Positions 1 through 7,323 of a stretch of DNA of 64,000 bases are shown one piece after another (position 1 is the stretch's first letter; the number at the start of each line of letters is the position of its first letter). The notes under the pieces were generated by a model that did no database searches, was not told the DNA's origin, and saw only the letters and a list, made by a program, of their open reading frames with translations. The stretch is taken from the NCBI RefSeq assembly GCF_007097385.1, contig NZ_VJZS01000006.1, forward strand, positions 124,001 through 188,000, given 5' to 3'. The position numbers and the translations under genes were made by a program. The DNA comes from Flavobacterium sp. ZT3R18 (GTDB lineage: Bacteria > Bacteroidota > Bacteroidia > Flavobacteriales > Flavobacteriaceae).

Positions 1-291
1 GGTAAAATAGTTTAAGCTATAATTGGCACTATAAAAAGCAATATCAATTTTGGGTAAAATGGCAGCATCAATTTGTTTGGTTTTGTATGATTTTCCTAAT
101 TCGGTAGAAAAATACAGAGCCGCATCAAAACTTTCTGATTGGTCTAAAGAAAAAGTAACATCTTTAAAGGTTTTTAGGGTAGTAGTATCCGTTGCAACAG
201 CATCTGTTTCTGTTGAATCGTCACTAGAGCAACTGATAATAAGTGTTGAGCCAGTAAATAGTAATAAAGCAATTTTTTGAATTAATTTCAT
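1..291 (-). CDS. Putative surface lipoprotein, 3' part cut by window edge
   Basis: Translating the minus strand from ATG at 291 gives an open frame of 97 codons that runs off the left edge. It begins with a lipoprotein signal peptide: a basic/hydrophobic stretch (MKLIQKIALLLFTG), then a lipobox ending in I-S-C, followed by SSDDS. An acidic run directly after the lipidated Cys is typical of Flavobacteriia lipoproteins exported to the cell surface. The remaining visible part (KTFKDVTFSLDQSESFDAAL and onward) matches no family I know. The overlapping plus-strand frame is a shadow. It stands alone downstream of argH, behind a hairpin terminator, so it is probably transcribed separately. Function unknown. 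Confidence 0.7.
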   Translation of the reverse strand, partial: MKLIQKIALLLFTGSTLIISCSSDDSTETDAVATDTTTLKTFKDVTFSLDQSESFDAALYFSTELGKSYKTKQIDAAILPKIDIAFYSANYSLNYFT

Positions 292-414
292 GAAGTTAGT
301 TTTATAATTTTTTTGTGAAAATACATAAAACTATGCGTGCATACTATTTTTTTAATGTTAAAAAATTGAGTTATTTATGTTGCTTATATTAATGTTTTAG
401 GGGAGAATAGGTTA

Positions 415-451
415 CAAAAATAAATCCATAAAGTGATTTATGGATTTTTTT
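415..451 (-). terminator. Rho-independent terminator after argH
   Basis: A perfect 11-bp stem (422-432 with 437-447) closes a four-base loop. On the minus strand it is followed by A-TTTTT, and on the plus strand by seven T residues, so it can act in both directions. It lies about 20 bases past the argH stop codon and ends the arginine cluster. Confidence 0.75.
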
Positions 452-470
452 GCTTTATATTATTTTTGAA

Positions 471-1751
471 TTAATAAGAGCTCATCATCTTCTCTTTAAT
501 TTCCTTTAAACACAAATTATTGATACTTCCTTCATGTGTATGTTTGGTTTCTTTTGGTGATTGGTAGGTTCCGTTTTCCAATTGCTCGGCAACAGCTTTA
601 TAGGCGTCTCTAAAAGGAATTCCCGCTACCACCATTTCGTTTAAAGTATCTACAGTAAACAGATAATTGTATTTGGGATCGTTTAAAATATTGTCTTTTA
701 CAGTAATGTCTTTGATAGAGAAAATAGCAATATCCAAACAGGCTTTTAGGTTTTGAATCGCTGGAAACAATCCTTCTTTCAAGAGTTGTAAATCCCTGTG
801 GTAGCCGCTAGGAAGATTATTGGTTATCAAAGTAATTTCATAAGGCAAGGCTTGAATCTTGTTGCATTTTCCACGAATCAATTCAAAAACATCTGGGTTT
901 TTCTTGTGAGGCATAATACTCGATCCCGTGGTAAGGTGCGATGGCAAACCGATAAAACCAAAATTCTGACTCATATACAAACACACATCCATAGAAAATT
1001 TAGAAAGGGTAGAAGCCACACTGCTCATGGCAAAAGCGACTGTTTTTTCTGATTTTCCACGGCTCATTTGTGCGGCAACCGAATTGTATTTTAAGGTTGC
1101 AAAACCTAATTCTTGTGTTGTGAATGTTCTGTCAATAGGAAACGAACTGCCGTAACCCGCAGCAGAACCCAACGGATTTTGATCCACAATTTTCAAAGCG
1201 GCATTTAGCATCGTAATATCGTCAATCAGACTTTCGGCATAAGCAGAAAACCACATCCCGAAAGAGGAAGGCATCGCAATTTGAAGGTGTGTGTAACCTG
1301 GTAATAATACATTTTGGTGTTTCTCTGCCGATTCCATCATTAAATCAAAAAGCGTTTTTACTTGCTCTTTCAATTCTTTGACTACATCTTTTAGATATAA
1401 GTTGACATCGACTAAAACCTGATCGTTACGGGAACGTGCGGTGTGTATTTTTTTTCCGGCATCCCCTAGTTTTACAGTCAACAAATATTCGATTTTGGAA
1501 TGCACGTCTTCAAAACTGTCTTCGATTTCGAAATTCCCGTTTGCGATGTCTTCTATAATTTCGTTCAAAGCCAAGACTAATGATTCGGTTTCAGCATTGG
1601 TGAGTAGTCCAATTTGTCCCAACATTTTGGCGTGGGCAATAGATCCCAAAGCATCGTATTTGGCTAAAACCAAATCGAGCTCTCTATCGTTTCCTACTGT
1701 AAAATGTTCGATTTGTTTGTCGGTTGGTATTCCTTTTTCCCAAAGTTTCAT
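471..1751 (-). CDS. argH: Argininosuccinate lyase
   Basis: Cleaves argininosuccinate to arginine and fumarate, the last step of arginine synthesis in the cytoplasm. The fumarase/aspartase superfamily signature is present as GSSIMPHKKNPD around residue 270, and the HTARSRND segment near residue 105 is typical of ArgH. The protein has 426 residues, somewhat shorter than the 457 of E. coli ArgH and usual for Bacteroidota. I take ATG at 1751 (MKLWEKG) as start; an in-frame TTG two codons upstream could extend the frame but is not needed. It is the last gene of the minus-strand arginine cluster, about 125 bases after the argE-like gene, with an A/T-rich TTTTAGATTT repeat between them, and it is followed by a terminator. 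Confidence 0.96.
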   Translation of the reverse strand: MKLWEKGIPTDKQIEHFTVGNDRELDLVLAKYDALGSIAHAKMLGQIGLLTNAETESLVLALNEIIEDIANGNFEIEDSFEDVHSKIEYLLTVKLGDAGKKIHTARSRNDQVLVDVNLYLKDVVKELKEQVKTLFDLMMESAEKHQNVLLPGYTHLQIAMPSSFGMWFSAYAESLIDDITMLNAALKIVDQNPLGSAAGYGSSFPIDRTFTTQELGFATLKYNSVAAQMSRGKSEKTVAFAMSSVASTLSKFSMDVCLYMSQNFGFIGLPSHLTTGSSIMPHKKNPDVFELIRGKCNKIQALPYEITLITNNLPSGYHRDLQLLKEGLFPAIQNLKACLDIAIFSIKDITVKDNILNDPKYNYLFTVDTLNEMVVAGIPFRDAYKAVAEQLENGTYQSPKETKHTHEGSINNLCLKEIKEKMMSSY

Positions 1752-1790
1752 ATTCAATTTTAGATTTTAAATTTTAGATTTTAGATTTGA
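1752..1790. repeat. Low-complexity ATTTTAGATTTT repeat
   Basis: Overlapping copies of TTTTAGATTTTAAATTTTAG fill the argH/argE gap. The same phrase recurs between genes at about 3808-3840, 7297-7322, 8526-8556 and 24088-24140, so it is a dispersed intergenic word of this genome. No function can be assigned. Confidence 0.6.
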
Positions 1791-1875
1791 AAACAGCCGT
1801 TTACAAGCCTGAAAATGCTAAAATAAATTATTTGTTTTTTTTAAATCCATAAGTCCTAAATTGGAATTTGGAATT

Positions 1876-2943
1876 TTATTTCAAAAAGTCTCCCAGTATT
1901 TTGATATACAATTGGATGCCTTCTTCAATTTCGTTTACATATATAAATTCGTCTGCCGAGTGCGACCGCAGGGATTCTCCTGGGCCTAATTTTAAGGATT
2001 GACAACTCAAAACGGACTGATCCGAAAGGGTAGGCGAGCCATAGGTTGTCCTTCCCAATGCGATTCCGGCTTGCACCAAACCGTGCGAAACGGGAATAGA
2101 CGAGGCGTTTAAGTGCATCGAACGCGGTGTGATTTGAGCGGTTAAATTCTTGTTGACCGTTTCTAAAATCTCTACATTGCTGTAACAATCGTTGACACGG
2201 ATATCGACCACCAAATGGCATTCGGCAGGAACTACGTTGTGTTGTTTCCCTGCATTGATTTGGGTTACGGTCATTTTTACAGGACCTAAAACCTCCGATA
2301 GTTTTTCGAATTGATAGCTGTTGAACCATTGAATAACGGACATTGCATTATAAATTGGATTGTCAAGGTTTTGGTGAGCCGCGTGACTGGCGGTACCTTT
2401 GACAACGACATCGAGGACCAACAATCCTTTTTCGGCTACGGCCAATTGCATCAAAGTGGGTTCGCCTACGATGGCACAATCCAACTCGGGTAAATGTTTC
2501 AAGACACTGTTTAAGCCTTTTTTACCGCTGCTTTCTTCCTCGGCCGAAGCCACCATTACGATATTATGGGAAAGGTTTTCTTTGGCATAAAAATAAACAA
2601 AAGTCGCCATAAGAGATACCAAACATCCGCCCGCATCATTACTGCCAAGTCCGAATAATTTATCATCTTTTACGATAGCTTTGAACGGATCGTTGGTATA
2701 GCCCTGATTGGGTTTTACGGTATCGTGATGGGAGTTGAGTAATAATGTAGGTTTGGCTTTATCAAAATGCTGATTGAAAGCCCAAATATTATTGTTTTCC
2801 CTCTCGAAAGGAATGTTGTTTTGACGGAACCAATTCTCGATTAAAAGCGCTGTTTGCTCTTCTTCACTCGAAAAGGAAGGAGTTTCAATTAGCGATTTTA
2901 ATAACGTGATGGCTTCTTGTGTTAGGGTTTCTATGTTTTTCAT
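1876..2943 (-). CDS. argE: M20-family deacylase, ArgE-like (N-acylornithine/N-acylcitrulline)
   Basis: A 355-residue M20 zinc peptidase-fold amidohydrolase. Metal and catalytic residues are visible in order: H72-x-D74 in LLLNSHHDTVKPN, D103 in GSNDAGG, the Glu pair E135-E136 in ASAEEESSGKKG, and the GEPT motif near residue 158. In this pathway it should remove the acetyl or succinyl group from N-acylcitrulline, because the neighbouring carbamoyltransferase is of the type that acts on N-acylated ornithine. It lies between argB and argH. M20 proteins are functionally diverse, so the role rests mainly on position; related deacylases such as DapE are less likely here. Confidence 0.85.
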   Translation of the reverse strand: MKNIETLTQEAITLLKSLIETPSFSSEEEQTALLIENWFRQNNIPFERENNNIWAFNQHFDKAKPTLLLNSHHDTVKPNQGYTNDPFKAIVKDDKLFGLGSNDAGGCLVSLMATFVYFYAKENLSHNIVMVASAEEESSGKKGLNSVLKHLPELDCAIVGEPTLMQLAVAEKGLLVLDVVVKGTASHAAHQNLDNPIYNAMSVIQWFNSYQFEKLSEVLGPVKMTVTQINAGKQHNVVPAECHLVVDIRVNDCYSNVEILETVNKNLTAQITPRSMHLNASSIPVSHGLVQAGIALGRTTYGSPTLSDQSVLSCQSLKLGPGESLRSHSADEFIYVNEIEEGIQLYIKILGDFLK

Positions 2944-3026
2944 TTTTTACTGCAAAGGCGCAAAGGCGCTAATTTTTTATTTTACTTTTAAATTCGTGAA
3001 AATTCGTGTAATTCGTGTTTCAATTT

Positions 3027-3803
3027 TTATAATTCGATGCTTGTGCAAATCGCTTTCTCGTTTTGCAACATTCTGTGATGACCAATTTTTATTTTTTGTA
3101 CACCTTTGGATAAACTGTTGAAACAGTTGTCTAATTTAGGAATCATCCCGGAATGTATGGCTTTTTCGGCTTTTAATTTGATGTATAATTCGTGATTGAT
3201 TTGTTCGATTACCGAACTGTCATCATCGGCATCGTACAAAACGCCTGGTTTTTCGAAGCAATAGGATAAGGTAACTTCAAATACTTCGGATAATGCGATG
3301 GCCAATTCACTGGCAATCGTATCGGCGTTGGTATTCAATAATTGTCCATTTCCATCGTGCGTGATGGCACAAAAAACGGGTGTTATTCCACTTTTTAGTA
3401 AAGTTTCTAATAAAGGGGTATTTACTTTTTGTACATCGCCCACAAAACCATAATCAATTGTGGGGTGATTTCTTTTGGTCGATAAAATCAAATTACCATC
3501 TGCACCCGAAAATCCCATCGCATTGGTGTTATTCGCCTGCAATTGAGCGACTACATTTTTATTGATTTCACCGGCATAAATCATTACCACTACATTGAGC
3601 ATTGGCGCATCGGTAATGCGTCGGCCATCAATCATTTGCGGTACTAATCCAATACTTTGAGCCATTTTTGTAGCCGATTTTCCGCCACCGTGAACGAGAA
3701 CCTTGTAGCCTTCAATTTTTGAAAAATCGGTAAGGAACTGTGCCAATTCTGTTGGATTGTCGATGATGTTACCACCAATTTTTATGATTGATAAAGGAGT
3801 CAT
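3027..3803 (-). CDS. argB: Acetylglutamate kinase (N-acylglutamate kinase)
   Basis: Phosphorylates N-acylglutamate, the second step of arginine synthesis. The 258-residue protein belongs to the amino-acid kinase family: KIGGN at residues 8-12 and VHGGGKSA near residue 38 are the phosphate-binding Gly-rich loops, and the later N-x-x-G-FSGADG and PVFCAITHDGNG stretches fit ArgB. The N-terminal extension linked to arginine feedback in some ArgB proteins is absent. It is flanked by the argF'-type and argE-like genes and separated from each by about 80 bases. As in other Bacteroidota, the acyl group may be succinyl instead of acetyl. Confidence 0.95.
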   Translation of the reverse strand: MTPLSIIKIGGNIIDNPTELAQFLTDFSKIEGYKVLVHGGGKSATKMAQSIGLVPQMIDGRRITDAPMLNVVVMIYAGEINKNVVAQLQANNTNAMGFSGADGNLILSTKRNHPTIDYGFVGDVQKVNTPLLETLLKSGITPVFCAITHDGNGQLLNTNADTIASELAIALSEVFEVTLSYCFEKPGVLYDADDDSSVIEQINHELYIKLKAEKAIHSGMIPKLDNCFNSLSKGVQKIKIGHHRMLQNEKAICTSIEL

Positions 3804-3850
3804 TTTAATTTATGATTTTAGATTTATGATTTTAGATTTTAATCACGGAA
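3804..3850. repeat. Low-complexity GATTTTAGATTTATGATTTTAG repeat
   Basis: Second copy of the dispersed TTTTAGATTT intergenic word, between argB and the carbamoyltransferase gene. It has no hairpin or T-run that would make it a terminator. Confidence 0.5.
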
Positions 3851-3885
3851 GTGTCCATAATATCTATTCGTCTATCATCTATGTT

Positions 3886-4845
3886 CTATTTTCTTTTCTC
3901 TAATTTTTTCAAAATCTTCTGTAAAACCAATTGAGCCGAATAGGTTCTGTTATTGGCTTGTTCAATCACAATTGAGTTTTCGCTGTCGATAACTTCGTCA
4001 GTCACAATTACGTTACGTCTTACTGGTAAACAGTGCATGAATTTGGCATTATTGGTCAGTTTCATTTTATCGGCAGTAATTGTCCAATAGGGGTCGGAAT
4101 TGGTGATTTTGCCATATTCCTTATAATTGCTCCAGTTTTTGGCATAGATAAAATCGGCGTTTTCAAAAGCTTTGTCTTGGTCGTATTCTATTTTAGAATC
4201 TTTTGTGATTTCAGGATTCAGTTCGTAGCCTTCCGGGTGTGTAATCACAAAATCCATTTCGGTTTGCAACTGCATCATTTCTACAAATGAATTGGGTACC
4301 GCTTGTGGTAATGCTCTCGGGTGTGGCGCCCACGACAGTACCACTTTTGGTCTGTGTTTGGTTTTATGTTCGGCAAGGGTAATAGCATCGGCAAGGGATT
4401 GTAGTGGATGCCCTGTAGCGCTTTCCATATTTAGGACTGGCACGGTGGCGTATTTTAAGAAACCACTCATTACCGTTTCGGCATTGTCTTTTTCTTTGTC
4501 GACCAATCCTGCAAAAGCTCTGATCGCAATAATATCACAGTATTGAGAAACTACTTCGGCAGCTTCTTTGATGTGTTCCGAAGCGCCTTGGTTCATGATG
4601 GCTCCGTCTTCGAATTCGAGTGTCCAGCCTTCGCTGTTAAAGTTCATCACAATAACGTTCATCCCCAAATTCAAGGCCGCTTTTTGTGTACTCAAACGGG
4701 TTCTCAAACTCGAATTGAAAAACAGCATTCCCAAGGTTTTGTTCTTCCCTAGTTTTTGATTTTTAAGCGGATTTTTTTTGATTTTCAATGCTTGTTTTAC
4801 CCATTTTTGGAGGGAGTCTATTTCTTTTATGGAGGTGTAGTTCAT
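3886..4845 (-). CDS. argF: N-acetyl/N-succinyl-ornithine carbamoyltransferase (ArgF')
   Basis: Transfers the carbamoyl group of carbamoyl phosphate to an N-acylated ornithine. The 319-residue sequence has the carbamoyl-phosphate loop as NSSLRTRLS (residues 44-52) in place of the ordinary S-T-R-T-R of OTCases, and the C-terminal HCLPVRRN motif. Both are typical of the acetyl/succinylornithine branch first characterised in Xanthomonas and Bacteroides fragilis. In that branch one loop residue near position 90 (Glu in acetyl-, Pro in succinyl-specific enzymes) sets the substrate. Here the local sequence is GASEH (residues 87-91), so Pro is absent, but without an alignment I cannot fix which residue is equivalent. 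It directly follows the satD-DUF3307 insertion in the transcript direction. Confidence 0.93.
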   Translation of the reverse strand: MNYTSIKEIDSLQKWVKQALKIKKNPLKNQKLGKNKTLGMLFFNSSLRTRLSTQKAALNLGMNVIVMNFNSEGWTLEFEDGAIMNQGASEHIKEAAEVVSQYCDIIAIRAFAGLVDKEKDNAETVMSGFLKYATVPVLNMESATGHPLQSLADAITLAEHKTKHRPKVVLSWAPHPRALPQAVPNSFVEMMQLQTEMDFVITHPEGYELNPEITKDSKIEYDQDKAFENADFIYAKNWSNYKEYGKITNSDPYWTITADKMKLTNNAKFMHCLPVRRNVIVTDEVIDSENSIVIEQANNRTYSAQLVLQKILKKLEKRK

Positions 4846-4895
4846 GGTTGTTGATTGTGAATTAATTTAAAGAATGGAATTATAGTTGGTGTTTT

Positions 4896-5609
4896 TTATA
4901 TTTTCAAAAGATAAACGGATAATAATCCCACCAACAAAGCAATGCCAAAACTCAGTAATGTTCCGATGAGAATGTATTCTGTCAATTTTCGTTCTTTGGA
5001 TTCTTTTAAATCGCCAAATCTAAACACTGATTTTGTGGCTAATAAAAAGCCAACTGCCTCGAAATGATGGGTACAAATAAAGAGGAAAACCAATAATCTT
5101 TCGAGTATTCCGATGTATTTACCTGCGTTTTTAAGCGATTTTTCTTTTTCATTTGATATTGTATCCGACCATGGTTTTATCAACACACTCATTATGATTG
5201 AAACGGGTTGTGTCAAGAAAAGGACTGCCGTTGTCAATGTTATAAACGAATTGGAAAGCAGTAACTCTAAAAGTTCCTTTTCTTTGTCTTGCCAATACAG
5301 CCCTAAAAATATAATTACTGACAGATGTAGCATTTGGTCAATAATAAACCAAGTAATTTTAGAATTTTCTGTTTGAAATTTTAATTTTACGTAATCTATA
5401 ATCAAATGGCTTAATACTATAACTACTACCAATTTCCAATCAGTTATGTCAAATAAAAGCAGCAAAGTCAGCAATCCGTGAATGCATACATGGGCATATA
5501 GCTGCCATGCTAATGCTTTTTTGTTTTCTTTTGCTTTTACCCAGCTATTAGGTTGTAATAAAAAATCACCTAGTATATGTGCTAAAATTACTTTTACAAG
5601 TAGTATCAT
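4896..5609 (-). CDS. DUF3307 family inner-membrane protein
   Basis: A 237-residue polytopic membrane protein. The N-terminus (VILAHILGDFLLQP, then a conserved W-x-K and H-x4-H region) is characteristic of DUF3307. At least five hydrophobic segments can be seen, around residues 1-20, 45-75, 95-110, 125-150 and 205-235. The biochemical role is unknown. Its start codon overlaps the stop of the SatD-family gene by four bases (ATGA), so the two are translationally coupled; this pairing is common in Bacteroidota. It has nothing obvious to do with arginine synthesis although it sits inside that cluster. Confidence 0.85.
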   Translation of the reverse strand: MILLVKVILAHILGDFLLQPNSWVKAKENKKALAWQLYAHVCIHGLLTLLLLFDITDWKLVVVIVLSHLIIDYVKLKFQTENSKITWFIIDQMLHLSVIIFLGLYWQDKEKELLELLLSNSFITLTTAVLFLTQPVSIIMSVLIKPWSDTISNEKEKSLKNAGKYIGILERLLVFLFICTHHFEAVGFLLATKSVFRFGDLKESKERKLTEYILIGTLLSFGIALLVGLLSVYLLKI

Positions 5610-6250
5610 TGCATCAATTCTTTTAGTTTAAAACGATACATTTTATCTAATTCTAGAATCTCATCAACGTGGGCACGCTTGAATCTACCACTTACCGAAT
5701 TTTGACTGATGCCTAAAATCGCCCCTATTTCTGTTTGTTTTTTTTCTGAATCTTCAAATAAAGTATTGAATAAAGCAGCCGAGTTTACTGTCCAAGCATC
5801 CATTTGAATCACTGCCAATTTTAGATATAAATTCATTTCATAATCAAAATTTGGAAATGAAGTTTGAATTGTCAGCGTTGTTTTTTCCTTTTTTAGCTTT
5901 TCAAATTTTTCTCCCGAATTGATAAACGCAGTACCATTACTCTCCGAAATTCTATCGGCAGCATATTCTTTTGTTCCTAAACCTATTGCCATTCGAACAT
6001 CAATCGAAGCCGCTTTTTTTTGTCCTACTGTCACAATGATGCTTTTTATCAATGCTTTTATTTTTAGTGATACAAGTAATGCTTCTTTTGGATCTTCAAT
6101 TTCGATTTGAAAATAATCACCTCTAAAAATTTCCCATTTTTTCGGTGTTGCTCCATAAGAGGTTAATAGTTTCTTTAATGGAGTAATCCAAATTTCTTGA
6201 TTTACCAATTTCCGGGAATTGATAATATCGGCTGTTATAATTGCTATCAT
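5606..6250 (-). CDS. SatD family protein with C-terminal helix-turn-helix
   Basis: A 214-residue protein starting with the MIAIITADIINSR motif typical of the SatD family. The middle part looks like a nucleotide-cyclase-like or Cren7-type alpha/beta fold but has no catalytic motif I can name. The C-terminus (about residues 172-200, EIGAILGISQNSVSGRFKRA) is a clear helix-turn-helix, so it most likely binds DNA. It is coupled to the downstream DUF3307 gene by an ATGA overlap. Immediately upstream lies an array of regularly spaced palindromes that overlaps its promoter, which suggests autoregulation. What the pair senses is unknown. Confidence 0.8.
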   Translation of the reverse strand: MIAIITADIINSRKLVNQEIWITPLKKLLTSYGATPKKWEIFRGDYFQIEIEDPKEALLVSLKIKALIKSIIVTVGQKKAASIDVRMAIGLGTKEYAADRISESNGTAFINSGEKFEKLKKEKTTLTIQTSFPNFDYEMNLYLKLAVIQMDAWTVNSAALFNTLFEDSEKKQTEIGAILGISQNSVSGRFKRAHVDEILELDKMYRFKLKELMQ

Positions 6251-6269
6251 AATTCAATATTCTATTAAA

Positions 6270-6299
6270 TAAAGATAATCATAATATCGTATAAAACAA
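6270..6299 (-). promoter_or_regulatory. Promoter of the satD-DUF3307 pair
   Basis: On the minus strand, TTG (6297-6299) lies exactly 19 bases before TATCTTTA (6270-6277). This matches the Bacteroidetes sigma-factor consensus TTG-N19-TAnnTTTG except at the last base. It lies about 20 bases before the satD start. Both boxes overlap palindromes 1 and 2 of the 28-bp array, so a bound repressor would block RNA polymerase. Confidence 0.55.
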
Positions 6300-6402
6300 C
6301 GATATTTTAAATTATCGTTTTAAAAGATGATAATTTTAAATATCGTGTAAATAAACGATAATTAAAAATATCATGTTAAAATATGATATAATTAAATAAT
6401 CT
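6271..6402. promoter_or_regulatory. Operator array: five 20-bp palindromes every 28 bp
   Basis: Near-palindromes of consensus ACGATAATTTTAAATATCGT start at 6271, 6299, 6327, 6355 and 6383, exactly 28 bp apart, with 8-bp A/T-rich spacers (ATAAAACA, TTTAAAAG, GTAAATAA, GTTAAAAT). Half-sites therefore alternate in orientation every 14 bp. Copies 2-4 are nearly perfect; copy 5 is degenerate and overlaps the 3' end of proB. The array fills the gap between proB and satD. The natural binding candidate is the helix-turn-helix of the SatD-family protein encoded next door. Confidence 0.7.
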
Positions 6403-7153
6403 TCGTAAATTTAATCTCTTCCTTCAAAGCCTTCAACATAAAATTATCTTCGAGACCATTTACAATCCATGTTTCAATATTCGCAGCTTTGGCAATCGCA
6501 GCCGAATCAATTTTGGATTGCATACCGCCCGTTCCGTGAGAGGATTTTTCATCGCCTATTTCTTTTTGCAACAGCGATAAATCGGTTACTAATTCTATCG
6601 TTTCCGGTATTTCATCATATATTGACGATTTGGTGTAAATTCCGTTGGTGTTTGTTGCAATAATCAGAATATCAACGTTTAATAGGACTGCGGTTAAGGC
6701 AGCTAATTTATCATTATCTCCAAACTGGATTTCGTCTGTTGCCACAGTATCATTTTCATTGATAATCGGAATGTAATTGTTTTTGACCAATACGTTTATC
6801 GTATTTACGATGTTGACTTTGGACTGTTCTTTTTCAAAATCTGAATAAGAAAGCAAGCATTGCGAAATATGCAATCCTAAATCACTAAAATTCTCGTGGT
6901 AAATCCGCATCAAATGGGGCTGACCGATAGAAGCCAAAGCTTGTTTTACAAAAACCTCTTGGTCGTGATTGTCTAATTTTACAAATTGTTTGGCCGCGGC
7001 AATCGCTCCCGAACTTACAATGATAAATTCGTATTCGTCTTGCAAAGCCGCTATCTGCATTCCAATGTCTTCAATCTTTCCTCTCGAAATATGATTGGTT
7101 TCTTTGGTTAAGGTGTTGCTGCCTAACTTTAATAGTATTCTTTTTTTAGCCAT
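6392..7153 (-). CDS. proB: Glutamate 5-kinase
   Basis: Phosphorylates glutamate to gamma-glutamyl phosphate, the first step of proline synthesis. The 253-residue product is a single amino-acid kinase domain: LLKLGSNTLT at the N-terminus, VSSGAIAAA near residue 46, and NENDTVATDEIQFGDNDKL near residue 132, where the acidic residues bind glutamate. The C-terminal PUA domain of E. coli ProB (367 residues) is absent. I choose ATG at 7153 (MAKKRILLK); the frame is open further upstream but that part is low-complexity. It is followed by the satD insertion, and its last codons overlap the degenerate fifth operator palindrome. Confidence 0.94.
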   Translation of the reverse strand: MAKKRILLKLGSNTLTKETNHISRGKIEDIGMQIAALQDEYEFIIVSSGAIAAAKQFVKLDNHDQEVFVKQALASIGQPHLMRIYHENFSDLGLHISQCLLSYSDFEKEQSKVNIVNTINVLVKNNYIPIINENDTVATDEIQFGDNDKLAALTAVLLNVDILIIATNTNGIYTKSSIYDEIPETIELVTDLSLLQKEIGDEKSSHGTGGMQSKIDSAAIAKAANIETWIVNGLEDNFMLKALKEEIKFTKII

Positions 7154-7323
7154 TTTTATTTTTTTAACCGGTTTTAACCGCAAAGGGCGCAAAGTTCTTT
7201 TTATTTGGAGTGCTTAAAAACGCAATGTTCGCAAAGCTTTGTCTCTATATTTTTAAATCTTTATTTTTTTCTTTAAATCATCAATCAAAAATCGTTAATC
7301 AACAATCTAAAATCTAAAATTTT
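7154..7323. other. proA-proB gap with GCGCAAAG and TCTAAAATC words
   Basis: 170 bases without a gene. They contain AACCGCAAAGGGCGCAAAG (related to the GCAAAGGCGCAAAGGCGC at 2947-2968) and a run of AATCTAAAATC. These are dispersed intergenic words of this genome. No terminator or promoter is evident, so proA and proB are probably cotranscribed. Confidence 0.5.

Noticed and set aside
2311..2590. Frames opposite the argE-like gene
   Set aside because: Shadows of a well-supported M20 protein; no independent signal.
6271..6402. CRISPR-like array (regular repeat every 28 bp)
   Set aside because: The repeating unit is itself a palindrome, spacers are only 8 bp and all A/T-rich, and no cas gene is near; it reads as an operator array.
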